Source: an uncultured Kangiella sp. (GTDB lineage: Bacteria; Pseudomonadota; Gammaproteobacteria; Enterobacterales; DSM-103792). Taken from it: a stretch of 32,328 nucleotides of DNA. Positions 10,328 to 18,559 of the stretch are shown here, piece after piece. Position 1 is the first letter of the stretch. The number at the start of each line of letters is the position of its first letter. Both the position numbers and the translations under genes were made by a program. The notes beneath the pieces were generated by a model. It searched no databases. It saw only the letters and a list, made by a program, of their open reading frames with translations, and was not told where the DNA came from. The DNA lies in assembly GCA_946481205.1 (NCBI GenBank), contig CAMLNB010000011.1, forward strand, positions 1-32,328, in the 5' to 3' direction.

Positions 10328-11938
10328 ATGTTTGGTTTTCGCGATTGGCCATTCCGGCGCAAATTGCTGGTGCCCATCGTCATTCTGGCGCTGATGCTGG
10401 CAGTCATGATGTGGGTCGGCATGGGCGCGACCAGTCGGGTCGGTGGCTTGGCCAATGACATTTCCGGTCGCTTGTTGCCAAGCGTCAATCTGGTGCTCGA
10501 AGCCGACCGCGACCTGTATCAAGCGTTGGTCGCCGAACGGGCCATTGCCGCCGGTCTCGGTGATGCCGGCAAGCAGCGCACCGAGCACGAGGAGAACCTG
10601 AGCCAGGCGAGGGACCGGGTCAGAAAAGCTGCGGCCCTGCATCCGGACGACAGCGGCATTCAGCGCGAGCTGGATCTGTTTCAGCAGGCGTTCGCCCGTT
10701 GGCAACAAAGCTCCAGCGCGTTGATGAGCGGCTCCGCTGACGCCGCCGCCATCGAGCAATCCGCGAAACACTTTCAGGACACCCGCGACACCATCGATCG
10801 GATGGGCGAGCTGATCATGAACGCCGCCAAAGCCGCCGACGAAGAAGTCACTGCGACTCGCACCAGCAGCGCGACCTTGCAAACCATTTTGCTGGTGATT
10901 GGCTTGGCGATTTGCGTGCTGCTGGCGATTACGTTTCCGCCGATGATCGTCGGGCCGTTGAAAGAACTGCTCGGCCGGATCGAGGACATTTCCCATGGTG
11001 ATGGCGATCTGACCCAGCGCATTGATGTCAAAAGTCGGGATGAACTGGGTCAGGTGGCGGCTGCCTTCAATCAGTTTGTCAGCAAGCTGCAGGAAACGCT
11101 GAAGCGGTTGATCACCAACGCCAATGATGTTGGCGACGCGGCAGGTCAGTTGTCCGGCATCACCAAGCGCACCGACAGCTTGATTGGCGATCAGCACCGC
11201 GCCACCGAACAAGTCGCGACGGCAGTGCATGAAATGTCGAGCACCGTGCAGGCCATTGCCCAGACCACTGCGTCAGCGGCGCAAGCGGCGCATAGCGCTG
11301 ACAGTGACGCCAAAGACGGCAGAGCGGTGGTTGGTCAGAGCGTGCATGCCATCGAAGATTTGGCTGGCGATGTTGCGCAGTCGTCCGAGACCATTCACAA
11401 GCTGGAATTGGAAACTGCCAATATCGGCAAGGTGCTCGATGTCATTCAGGGCATTGCCGAGCAAACCAATTTGCTGGCACTGAACGCGGCGATTGAAGCG
11501 GCGCGTGCCGGCGAGCAAGGCCGCGGTTTCGCTGTCGTGGCCGATGAAGTGCGCACGCTGGCCGCGCGCACCCAGCAAAGCACCCACGAAATCCAATCGA
11601 TGATCCAGAGCCTGCAGAACGGCGCCCGCAATGCCGTCAGCATCATGGAGCGTGGCCGCAGCAAAGCTGACACCAGCGTTGATCGCGCCAAAGCCGCGGA
11701 AAATTCCTTGACCAAAATCACCGACTCGGTAGTCAAGCTGACCGATATGAACACCCAGATTGCCACCGCGGCAGAAGAACAAACGGCAGTCACCGACGAC
11801 ATTGCCCGCAACGTCGAGTCGATCCGGACCATTGCTGGACACAGTTCGGAAGCCGCGCGCGCCAGCGCCGAAACGGGCCGCCGCTTGGCCGAATATGCCC
11901 AAGCGCTGCAAAAAGAGGTGGCCCATTTCCGGGTTTAG
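10328..11938 (+). CDS. Methyl-accepting chemotaxis protein
   Basis: A 536-residue transmembrane chemoreceptor. Membrane segment one spans about residues 12-33. A periplasmic helical ligand domain of about 150 residues follows, resembling a four-helix bundle and rich in heptads. Segment two spans about 186-207. A HAMP linker (about 208-262, with [10 protein letters not shown] and [12 protein letters not shown]) leads to the coiled-coil signalling domain. The hairpin tip that contacts CheA and CheW contains [18 protein letters not shown] (378-395), followed by [15 protein letters not shown]. There is no C-terminal CheR-binding pentapeptide. GGAGG (10314-10318) precedes the start. The ligand is unknown, and no other che genes lie nearby. 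A strong terminator at 11989 ends it. Confidence 0.95.
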   Translation: MFGFRDWPFRRKLLVPIVILALMLAVMMWVGMGATSRVGGLANDISGRLLPSVNLVLEADRDLYQALVAERAIAAGLGDAGKQRTEHEENLSQARDRVRKAAALHPDDSGIQRELDLFQQAFARWQQSSSALMSGSADAAAIEQSAKHFQDTRDTIDRMGELIMNAAKAADEEVTATRTSSATLQTILLVIGLAICVLLAITFPPMIVGPLKELLGRIEDISHGDGDLTQRIDVKSRDELGQVAAAFNQFVSKLQETLKRLITNANDVGDAAGQLSGITKRTDSLIGDQHRATEQVATAVHEMSSTVQAIAQTTASAAQAAHSADSDAKDGRAVVGQSVHAIEDLAGDVAQSSETIHKLELETANIGKVLDVIQGIAEQTNLLALNAAIEAARAGEQGRGFAVVADEVRTLAARTQQSTHEIQSMIQSLQNGARNAVSIMERGRSKADTSVDRAKAAENSLTKITDSVVKLTDMNTQIATAAEEQTAVTDDIARNVESIRTIAGHSSEAARASAETGRRLAEYAQALQKEVAHFRV

Positions 11939-11988
11939 CGAGTGAGCGAAGTGGTCCGACGCGAACCAAAGATAAAATCAACAGTGAA

Positions 11989-12021
11989 AACAGAAACGGC
12001 GCCTTCGGCGCCGTTTCTGTT
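11989..12021. terminator. Bidirectional terminator between chemoreceptor and chrR
   Basis: A 15-base perfect inverted repeat, AACAGAAACGGCGCC / GGCGCCGTTTCTGTT, with loop TTC. The GC-rich inner stem and A/T-rich outer arms make a terminator for the plus-strand chemoreceptor and the converging minus-strand chrR. Confidence 0.88.
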
Positions 12022-12098
12022 TACTGAAGAATCATCAACTGCTGATGGCTAGTCGCCGAACGCGTCAATGCTGATACGTTCAACTCACCGCGAACAAC

Positions 12099-12761
12099 TC
12101 AACTCATCGCCCGTACCAGCGGATTGAACCAGCGGCCAATCGGCCCGGTCAGTTTGATCGGCGCTGACTGCACGGTCAGGCACAGACAATCTTCGTTCTG
12201 CACCGCGGTCGGGGTGTGATCGACCTGTTCATCCAATATCAACATGTCACCGGTTTGATATAGGCCATGCTGATCGGAAAACGAGCCGTTCAGGACCAGC
12301 GTCAGCTCGATGCCATCGTGAGTATGCTGCGGCACTTTGCCGCCGGCGCGAATTTGATGCAGCGCGACCAACGTGCCATCCGGCAATTCTTTCAGCGTTG
12401 CTTGTTTCAGCCGGGTGCCAAGCCGGGTCCATTTGCGTGGCAAACCGTCCGGCAACAAATGCTGAAGCGGCGGCGGCAAACCGGCAGTGGCAGTCGGCGT
12501 TTCGCGGGGGGCGACGCGCTTTTCCGGTAGCGCGTTTTCGGCTAGGCGTCGCGACAAGGTCTGCCAGCTGTCGGCGGCCAGCGCAACCGGCGGCAGTTGT
12601 TCCAGCAAACTGCCACCGAGCTGATTCAAGCTGCTCAATTGCTGACGGCATTGTGCGCAGCTGGACAGATGCGCCGCGGTCGCCAGCGCGTGGGCGCTGT
12701 GCATTTGGCCGCTGGCGTAACTGAGCAACCAATCGGAGGACGGATGGTGAGTGACAGCCAT
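12099..12761 (-). CDS. chrR: ChrR-type zinc anti-sigma factor with C-terminal cupin domain
   Basis: A 220-residue cytoplasmic anti-sigma factor. The N-terminal zinc-binding anti-sigma domain has His6, His31, Cys35 and Cys38 (in HLSSCAQC), the same numbering as the zinc ligands of Rhodobacter sphaeroides ChrR. The C-terminal cupin (about 110-205) carries His146, His148, Glu152 and His182, the ChrR cupin metal set. ChrR holds its sigma factor inactive until singlet oxygen or organic hydroperoxides trigger its turnover. The start at 12761 gives the conserved ligand spacing, lies four bases after the sigma stop and follows AGGG; a start at 12788 would overlap the sigma gene. Coupled translation with the sigma gene is likely. 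Confidence 0.93.
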   Translation of the reverse strand: MAVTHHPSSDWLLSYASGQMHSAHALATAAHLSSCAQCRQQLSSLNQLGGSLLEQLPPVALAADSWQTLSRRLAENALPEKRVAPRETPTATAGLPPPLQHLLPDGLPRKWTRLGTRLKQATLKELPDGTLVALHQIRAGGKVPQHTHDGIELTLVLNGSFSDQHGLYQTGDMLILDEQVDHTPTAVQNEDCLCLTVQSAPIKLTGPIGRWFNPLVRAMS

Positions 12762-12765
12762 AACA

Positions 12766-13422
12766 CTACCCTGCGGTAAAACTGGCATGCAGCCGCTGCA
12801 ACGCGAGCCGGATGCGGGATTTCACGGTACCCACTGGAACGCCGAGTTCATCGGCAATTTCCTGATGGGATTTGTCTTCGAAATACGCTTTCTCGATCAC
12901 TTCCGCCTGCGCGGGTGGCAACTGCGTCATCGACAGCCGCAGTTCGGCACCGCGCAGGATCAAATCGGCCTGCTCGTCGGTCGGCATGGACTCGTCTTCC
13001 AGCACCGGCCAGAGATCATCGACGGGCAGCAATTCGGTCGGGCCGACGCGCCGACATTTGGCATCGATGTAGCGATTACGGGCGATGGTGAACAACCAGG
13101 TACTCGCTGCGGCTTTGCTGGCCTGATAGGTCTCGGCGCGGCGCCAGACCAACAGCATCGTGTCCTGGGTCAGCTCCTCAGCCGAGGCGGCGTCGGCACC
13201 GAGCCGGATGAAATAGGCTTTGATACGCGGCCCGAAGTACTGGAACAAGGTGGCGAACGAGTCGGTACAGCGCTGGGTGGCTACTCGCTCCAGGCAGCTG
13301 GCAAAACCATTCGCCATCCCTTTGTCGGCGTTGTTCACAACCATGCGAGGTTTGAATCGGGCAGTGGACGGCGTGGCGCCATTGTAGCCCTGGGCATTGT
13401 CTTGTTGGGTGCCGCTGGCCAT
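12766..13422 (-). CDS. rpoE: ECF sigma factor RpoE of the ChrR-controlled group (ECF11-like)
   Basis: A 218-residue extracytoplasmic-function sigma factor. Region 2 (about 55-122) contains ATLFQYFGPRIKAYF, EELTQDTMLLVWRRAETY and STWLFTIARNRYID. Region 4 (about 160-212) contains the helix-turn-helix KSHQEIADELGVPVGTVKSR. The close neighbour chrR identifies the group. The start at 13422 is preferred because GGAG lies eight bases upstream and an ECF-type promoter lies just ahead; longer frames would place that promoter inside the gene. The 50 residues before region 2 are not conserved, so a start at the Met in KGMANGF is a shorter alternative. Expected role: response to singlet oxygen or related oxidative stress. 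Confidence 0.93.
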   Translation of the reverse strand: MASGTQQDNAQGYNGATPSTARFKPRMVVNNADKGMANGFASCLERVATQRCTDSFATLFQYFGPRIKAYFIRLGADAASAEELTQDTMLLVWRRAETYQASKAAASTWLFTIARNRYIDAKCRRVGPTELLPVDDLWPVLEDESMPTDEQADLILRGAELRLSMTQLPPAQAEVIEKAYFEDKSHQEIADELGVPVGTVKSRIRLALQRLHASFTAG

Positions 13423-13453
13423 GTCTGCAACTCCAAGGGGCCGTTCGCAATCT

Positions 13454-13481
13454 TTTACGCGTCTTGGATAGCCTCGGATCA
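13454..13481 (-). promoter_or_regulatory. Probable RpoE-dependent autoregulatory promoter of rpoE-chrR
   Basis: On the minus strand TGATCC (13481-13476), a 16-base spacer and CGTAAA (13459-13454). TGATCC is the -35 element described for the ChrR-controlled sigma group. The -10 call rests on similarity to the divergent site at 13550-13576. Transcription would begin about 25 bases before the rpoE start codon. Confidence 0.72.
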
Positions 13482-13549
13482 CCGGGCCCCTCGGCAAAAC
13501 CCTCAATGCTGCCGCTAGTCGGCTTTTTCGACCGCTACCGCACCATTCG

Positions 13550-13576
13550 TGATCGTTCCACCGGCATGACGACGTA
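13550..13576 (+). promoter_or_regulatory. Probable RpoE-dependent promoter of the DUF4397 lipoprotein gene
   Basis: TGATCG (13550-13555), a 17-base spacer and CGTA (13573-13576) mirror the rpoE promoter on the opposite strand, with one -35 mismatch. The lipoprotein start lies about 65 bases downstream. This suggests the lipoprotein is a target of the adjacent sigma factor. Confidence 0.6.
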
Positions 13577-13642
13577 CCGAAGCCCGACCGCCAGCTTGTT
13601 GTGTGCGGGAAAAGGTCTTGTTAAACAAGGAGTCATGCCGCC

Positions 13643-15064
13643 ATGTCTAAGTTAAAAGCTGCGTCTTTGCGAGATCGGGTTCGTTGGCTGGTGTTACCGC
13701 TGGCCGCGGTGTTGATGATGGGGTGTGGGGTATTTGATGACGATGACGACGATGATCCGGTCGTTCCGCCTGCACCCCAGACCGCCAAGCTGCGGGTGGT
13801 TCATGCGTCACCGGACGCCCCACCCGTGAATGTCGTGGCCGGCGCCAACAACACCGCGCTGGTCAGCAACTTCGATTACCAGGGCATTACCCCGCTTTCG
13901 ACGCTCCCTGTCGGTAGCTTGACGGTAACGGTCAACGGCATTTTGCCGGGCAGCACGCCCGCTGTGCTCGGCCCGGCCAACCTGAGTCTCGAAGCCAACA
14001 AAATCTACACCGCCATTGCAGCGGACAATGTTGCCGAGCTCGCCTTGGAGCTAGTGACGATTGACGATACCCCAGTGGCAAGCGGGCAGACCCGGGTGAC
14101 CGTTTATCACGGCGCCCCGGCAGCCCCCCAAGTCGATGTCTATGTGACGGCTCCTGGCGCTGATCTGGCAACGGCCACTGCCTTGGGTTCGTTTGCCTTC
14201 AAGCAATCGCTGGGACCGGTGGCTGTCGCCAATGGCGATTACCGGATCCGGGTCACGCCAGCCGGCACCAAAGCGACTGTCGTATTTGACAGCGGACCGG
14301 TCACACTCGGTGGTGGCGATCGGTTTCTTGTCGCCACCGAAAATGTGCTGAATACCGAACTCGGTGCCGCCTACTCACCGATCAATCTGGCGGTCAGTGA
14401 TGGCATCAACCCGAGCGTGGTGTTGCGTGATGTCAGCACACCCGCGGCGTTGCGCGTGGTTCATGCCTCCCCGGATGCCCCTGCGGTGGATATCGTGGTC
14501 AACGATGACTTCGCCACGCCACTGATCAACGCACTGTCGTATCCGGATTTCACTGCTTATGTGACGGTTCCTGCCGATAGCTACAACGTCAAGGTGGCCG
14601 CCGACGCTGACAACGATATCGTTGCGATCGACGCCGATCTGGATCTGACCGCCGGCAGTGTCAGCAGCGTTCTGGCCGTTGGTGAGCTCGGTGATGCCAG
14701 CATCGCGCCGCTGGTGCTGAGCGATTCGATTCGTCGCATCGCTACCGAAGCGCGTGTACGTCTGGTGCACGGCAGCCCGAGCGCTGGTGCGGTCGATATT
14801 TATGTTGTCGCGCCCGGCACCGATCTCGCCACGGCAACACCGGCGTTTAGCAATGTGCCTTTCTTGGCGGACACCGGTTACGTGTCGCTGCTGGCCGGGG
14901 ATTACGATATCGTGATTACCGCAACCGGCAGCAAAACCGCCGCAATAGGTCCGCTCGCCGTCAGCGTTGAAGCGGGAGGGATCTACACCGCCATTGCCCG
15001 TGACGAGGTCGGGGGCGGCGGTCCGCTTGGCGTCATCTTGTTGGATGATTTTGCCGTGCTCTGA
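13643..15064 (+). CDS. DUF4397 repeat lipoprotein
   Basis: A 473-residue predicted lipoprotein. The N-terminus has a basic region, a hydrophobic segment and a lipobox LMMGC with Cys28 as the lipidated residue. A run of seven Asp (32-38) follows, then a proline-rich spacer. The body holds four related units that begin near residues 49, 150, 270 and 371, each opening with a variant of RVVHASPDAPxVDI (for example RVTVYHGAPAAPQVDVYV and RVRLVHGSPSAGAVDIYV). This is the DUF4397 pattern, predicted all-beta and of unknown function. AAGGAG (13627-13632) precedes the start. It is divergent from rpoE-chrR and has a look-alike sigma promoter, so a role in the envelope response to oxidative stress is inferred. 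No terminator is evident after it. Confidence 0.87.
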   Translation: MSKLKAASLRDRVRWLVLPLAAVLMMGCGVFDDDDDDDPVVPPAPQTAKLRVVHASPDAPPVNVVAGANNTALVSNFDYQGITPLSTLPVGSLTVTVNGILPGSTPAVLGPANLSLEANKIYTAIAADNVAELALELVTIDDTPVASGQTRVTVYHGAPAAPQVDVYVTAPGADLATATALGSFAFKQSLGPVAVANGDYRIRVTPAGTKATVVFDSGPVTLGGGDRFLVATENVLNTELGAAYSPINLAVSDGINPSVVLRDVSTPAALRVVHASPDAPAVDIVVNDDFATPLINALSYPDFTAYVTVPADSYNVKVAADADNDIVAIDADLDLTAGSVSSVLAVGELGDASIAPLVLSDSIRRIATEARVRLVHGSPSAGAVDIYVVAPGTDLATATPAFSNVPFLADTGYVSLLAGDYDIVITATGSKTAAIGPLAVSVEAGGIYTAIARDEVGGGGPLGVILLDDFAVL

Positions 15065-15154
15065 CAACCCAGCAAACCTTCGCCAGCACGTCGCTGGGGA
15101 ATCGGCGCTCACAACAACGTGGCAGGTATCGTGGCCGGTTATACTGCGCCGGCC

Positions 15155-16708
15155 ATGATGCCTGCCGATTCTTTTTCCGTGTTTCCCGATGCGTACAGCG
15201 CGCTGCTGGCGATGCTGGGCGAGCTGCCGCAAGACGATCTGCTCGTGCTCGGGCAGTGCGGGCCACAGTTCAGCGCCGAGCAATCGGCCGCGCTGACGGC
15301 GTGGCGCATTCAGCAAGCCCATCAGGCGCTAGTCGCGGTAGCGCCGCTGTGGTCTGCGTTGCTGCAACAGCCGGACGCGCTCGCACAGACTTTGAAGGGG
15401 TTCGAGGGACATCGGCTGCAGCCGATGCTGACGCAGCTATTGCCAGTCTGGCGCGCCGCGGTGCTCGCCAAAGCATCGATCAATGCCGCTACCGCTTACG
15501 CCGCCTCGCTGCCGTCACTTGCCACCGTTCTGCAATGCTGGCAGCAGTGTTACGAAACGGCCGATCACGTTGCGCCAGCCGCAATACCGGCTGCATTGAT
15601 GGCGTCGTGGCCGCTAAGCGCGGCAACAACGCCGATGTCCACGCCGTCGTTAGCCTTACAACCATTACCCTCACGGCCATTGCCATCACATTGGCAACAA
15701 ACCTTGCTCGATTATGCGGCGCGCGCCGGTGAGTTGGCGGCGCTGGCGTTGCAGCATCCGGTCGCCGCCAGTCCCGCGGAGCGCGACTGTCTGTGGCAGC
15801 AGGATGGCGCGTGTTTGTATCGCTACCCGGCCGCGGCCGACGCGCCACCGCTGCTGATCGTTTACGCCTGGATCAATCGGCCCGAGGTACTCGATCTGGC
15901 GCCGGAGCAATCGCTGATTGCTGCGCTGCGCGCCGAAGGCTTTGCGGTGTGGCTGCTGGATTGGGCCGACGCCGGTGCGCACGGCTGCACACTGGAACAG
16001 TATCTGCTACGTCATCTGGATCGCGCCGTGATGCAGGTGCACGCGACTCACGAGCAGCCAATTGCTGTGCTCGGCATTTGTCAGGGCGGCAGCCTCGCGC
16101 TGACCTATGCGGCGTTGAAACCGGCGGCAATCGCCAGCCTGAGTTTGGCGGTAACACCGATCGATTTTCACAGCCAGACTGATCGCTTGGCTGCGCTGGC
16201 GCAAACGCTGCCGGCGGACGCGTTATCGACCCTGACTGCGCACAGTCCGGCGCCGCTGACGCTCGCTTTTCTGCAACTGAAACCGTACAGCCTGCGCATC
16301 GGCAAATACCTGGCGCTGCTGGCGCAACCGGTGCGACTCGCTGGCTTGCAGGCGTTCTTGCGCTTGGAGCACTGGCTCGGCAGCGGCCCGTTGCTTAGCG
16401 GCCCGGGTTTGGCCGAATACCTGTCGCGGTACTATCAACAAAATGCGTTGTGTCGAAATACCCTGGCGATCGCCGGGCAATCGATCACACTGCAACAATT
16501 GCGGGTGCCAGTGCAGCTGCTGATTGCCGAGCAGGATCATATTGTGCCGCCAGCATCGTCACTGGCTTTGCAAACGCTATTGCGCACGGCACCTGTCGTG
16601 CGGCAGTTTGCCACCGGACATATCGGCATTCTGGTTGGTCGCGCCCGGTTTGCCGTGGCAACGGCAGTGCGCGAGTTTGCCGAGCAGGCACAAACGAAGA
16701 CGCCGTGA
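15155..16708 (+). CDS. phaC: Class III-like poly(3-hydroxyalkanoate) synthase with N-terminal extension
   Basis: About 517 residues. The C-terminal two thirds is an alpha/beta hydrolase closely resembling class III PHA synthase PhaC. It has LLIVYAWINRPEVLDL, the lipase-like box GICQGG with nucleophile Cys309, SLAVTPIDFHSQTD, EQDHIVPP with Asp461 and GHIGILVG with His489, so the catalytic triad is complete. PhaC polymerises hydroxyacyl-CoA into storage polyester. Typical class III PhaC is about 355 residues and needs a separate PhaE subunit. Here roughly 190 extra N-terminal residues, mostly helical, precede the synthase part, and no phaE, phaA or phaB is nearby. The start is uncertain: ATG at 15155 or 15158 without a clear ribosome site, or GTG at 15119 or 15131. 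Confidence 0.78.
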   Translation: MMPADSFSVFPDAYSALLAMLGELPQDDLLVLGQCGPQFSAEQSAALTAWRIQQAHQALVAVAPLWSALLQQPDALAQTLKGFEGHRLQPMLTQLLPVWRAAVLAKASINAATAYAASLPSLATVLQCWQQCYETADHVAPAAIPAALMASWPLSAATTPMSTPSLALQPLPSRPLPSHWQQTLLDYAARAGELAALALQHPVAASPAERDCLWQQDGACLYRYPAAADAPPLLIVYAWINRPEVLDLAPEQSLIAALRAEGFAVWLLDWADAGAHGCTLEQYLLRHLDRAVMQVHATHEQPIAVLGICQGGSLALTYAALKPAAIASLSLAVTPIDFHSQTDRLAALAQTLPADALSTLTAHSPAPLTLAFLQLKPYSLRIGKYLALLAQPVRLAGLQAFLRLEHWLGSGPLLSGPGLAEYLSRYYQQNALCRNTLAIAGQSITLQQLRVPVQLLIAEQDHIVPPASSLALQTLLRTAPVVRQFATGHIGILVGRARFAVATAVREFAEQAQTKTP

Positions 16709-16761
16709 TCACGCAGGCAGTCGCGCAAGCATTCGCGAGCAAAATCTCAGGAGCAAGGGCG

Positions 16762-17298
16762 ATGAACGAAACCAGCAAAACTCTGGTGCTGGGCGTGTTG
16801 CTGGGCAGCGGCGTGCTGACGCAAACCCTGCAGGCCGCCAACACCACTGCGCCACCGGCTTGCGCCAGCGCGGCGCATCGGCAGTTCGATTTCTGGCTCG
16901 GCGACTGGCAGGTTTTCAAACCGGATGGCACGCTGGCCGGCGACAGCCGCATCCGGCGAACCCTTGGTGGTTGCGTGCTGCATGAGCATTACCGCACCGC
17001 GAGTGGTTACGAAGGCGAAAGCTTCAATATTTTCGACAGCCGCAGCCAGCGTTGGCACCAAAGCTGGGTCGATAACAGCGGTTTGTTGTTGCAACTCGAT
17101 GGCGCGCTGCAGTCGGGCAGCATGGTGCTGGAAGGTGATGGCAGCGATAGCGCCGGCAAACCGGCGCGGCAACGGATCAGCTGGACGGCGCAAGCCGATG
17201 GCAGCCTTCGTCAGCACTGGCAAAGTCAGCTTGCTGACGGCAGCTGGAGCACGGTGTTTGACGGAATTTATCGTCGCCGCAGCGAGCCGAAGAATTAG
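16762..17298 (+). CDS. Exported protein of unknown function, DUF1579-like
   Basis: A 178-residue protein with a signal peptide (1-26, ending LQAA). The mature part opens with HRQFDFWLGDWQV (40-51), a motif common in small secreted beta-barrel-like proteins of the DUF1579 kind, followed by GGCVLHEHYRTASGYEG and a C-terminal FDGIYRRR. I cannot assign a reaction. Three Cys are present in the precursor; those at about 34 and 73 of the exported part could pair. AGGAG (16749-16753) supports the start at 16762. It follows the PHA synthase-like gene by 53 bases on the same strand and may share its transcript. It converges on the DUF2007 gene. Confidence 0.75.
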   Translation: MNETSKTLVLGVLLGSGVLTQTLQAANTTAPPACASAAHRQFDFWLGDWQVFKPDGTLAGDSRIRRTLGGCVLHEHYRTASGYEGESFNIFDSRSQRWHQSWVDNSGLLLQLDGALQSGSMVLEGDGSDSAGKPARQRISWTAQADGSLRQHWQSQLADGSWSTVFDGIYRRRSEPKN

Positions 17299-17353
17299 AA
17301 CCCACAGCGATGATTCGCCGTACCCGCCATGCCATGCATGACGTGGTATGGCA

Positions 17354-17668
17354 TCAGGCGCGCACGGTGCCGCATTGCCAGCAGGCGCCAAAACTGCCGT
17401 CCGATTCTTCGCCGCAGTGTTCGCAGCGCCAGGCTTGCTCGCTGTCCTTGCTGCTGGCACGCCATTCCTCCAGCAGCAATTCTGCGCGCGCTTGTTCGGC
17501 CGGGTGCAGAATCCAGACGCTCGGCAACGTGTCCATACCCATCGGCAATTCACCGCGCATCGAGAACAGCACATCGCCCTGCACTTGCGCGTTGACGCCA
17601 TGAGCTTCCAGATAGCCACGCAGCAGATGCGCTTCGAATGGATTGTCGGCGGTGTAAAGCTTGTGCAT
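17354..17668 (-). CDS. DUF2007 domain protein with C-terminal zinc ribbon
   Basis: A 104-residue cytoplasmic protein. The N-terminal part (KLYTADNPFEAHLLRGYLEAHGV) is the DUF2007 fold, a putative signal-transducing ferredoxin-like domain that often resembles PII-like proteins; function is not established. After a linker, Cys82, Cys85, Cys96 and Cys99 (in CEHCGEE and ACWQC) form a small zinc ribbon. The start at 17668 begins at the conserved MHKLYTA; a longer frame upstream lacks support. It converges on the DUF1579-like gene and lies downstream of the cytochrome c gene on the same strand, with a gap of about 105 bases. Confidence 0.85.
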   Translation of the reverse strand: MHKLYTADNPFEAHLLRGYLEAHGVNAQVQGDVLFSMRGELPMGMDTLPSVWILHPAEQARAELLLEEWRASSKDSEQAWRCEHCGEESDGSFGACWQCGTVRA

Positions 17669-17773
17669 GGCTATCGCTGCAAACCGGATTGGTTTGGCAA
17701 CGATAGCACAGCAGCGCAAGAGCACCGGGCAACAGTGTCGGGCAACAGTCTCGGCGTTAGTAAGTCGAACCGT

Positions 17774-18295
17774 TCAGAACGTCACCACCGGTGTTTTCAC
17801 CTCGGCGCCCGGCGCGAGTGCCAGTGGCGCCGGTTCACCAGCCGGACCCAGACTTTTGATGTAACGATACAGCGCGCGTTTGTCGCGCTCTTCCATGTCG
17901 CGCAGATTGAACCAGGGCATCGGCGGCAGCATCGGTGAGGCGGCGCGTTGCAGCCATTGTTCCTCGTTGTAGCGCTGCACCGACAAGCGCAGATTGGCCG
18001 GATAACTGACACCCCATGGTCCTTTCCAACCGAGTGAACTGCCGGTCAGCCATTGCGCCTCCGGTACCTGACCGCCGGTTTCCGGATAGTTGGGCGTGTG
18101 GCAGTCATTGCAGCCGGCAATGGTGACCAGGTAACGGCCGCGGGCGATGTCGGATTGCGGATCGGCTTCGGCGGTGACTGGCATCAGCAGCATCGGAGTA
18201 GCCAAAAGGGCAGCGGAGGTCAGCCCCTGCAGTGACGACGGTAGTTGAAACAGCGATTGCGACAACGGTTGAAACAGCAAAACAAGCGAGATCAT
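17774..18295 (-). CDS. Exported class I cytochrome c
   Basis: A 173-residue protein with one c-type heme site, CNDCH (Cys62, Cys65, His66), in ARGRYLVTIAGCNDCHTPNY. A likely axial Met lies in the PMLPPMPWFNLRD stretch. The hydrophobic N-terminus (1-43) should act as a signal peptide or membrane anchor, giving a periplasmic electron carrier. The pattern GRYLV-AGC-CHT resembles the cytochrome subunits of sugar or alcohol dehydrogenases, but no dehydrogenase is encoded nearby, so the partner is unknown. The start at 18295 has AAGGAA just ahead; a longer frame to 18364 lacks a ribosome site. Confidence 0.85.
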   Translation of the reverse strand: MISLVLLFQPLSQSLFQLPSSLQGLTSAALLATPMLLMPVTAEADPQSDIARGRYLVTIAGCNDCHTPNYPETGGQVPEAQWLTGSSLGWKGPWGVSYPANLRLSVQRYNEEQWLQRAASPMLPPMPWFNLRDMEERDKRALYRYIKSLGPAGEPAPLALAPGAEVKTPVVTF

Positions 18296-18559
18296 GATTC
18301 CTTTCCTTTTGCGAACAAACTGGGCCGGTGACCGCGCCTCCTCATGAGTCGCCGTGACCGGCACCTGCGTTCCGGCTCGGGGCGGTAGGCAGTTCCAGTG
18401 GCGCGCAGCCTACGTGGCCGGCAGCGGCCGCGTTGCTAAGATTTCCGTAAAATCACAGCTTGTTACCGCCTGCAATCAGTGGCCATTGGCGCTACCATAC
18501 GCGCCCTGCGGCGGTCGGCCTTTGGTCGCCCGCATCCGCGCCTACGGAGTCCGGTCCTC

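Noticed and set aside
17325..17356. ATGCCA ... TGGCAT near-palindrome between converging genes
   Set aside because: Only six paired bases with a long loop and no U-tract; too weak to call a terminator or site.
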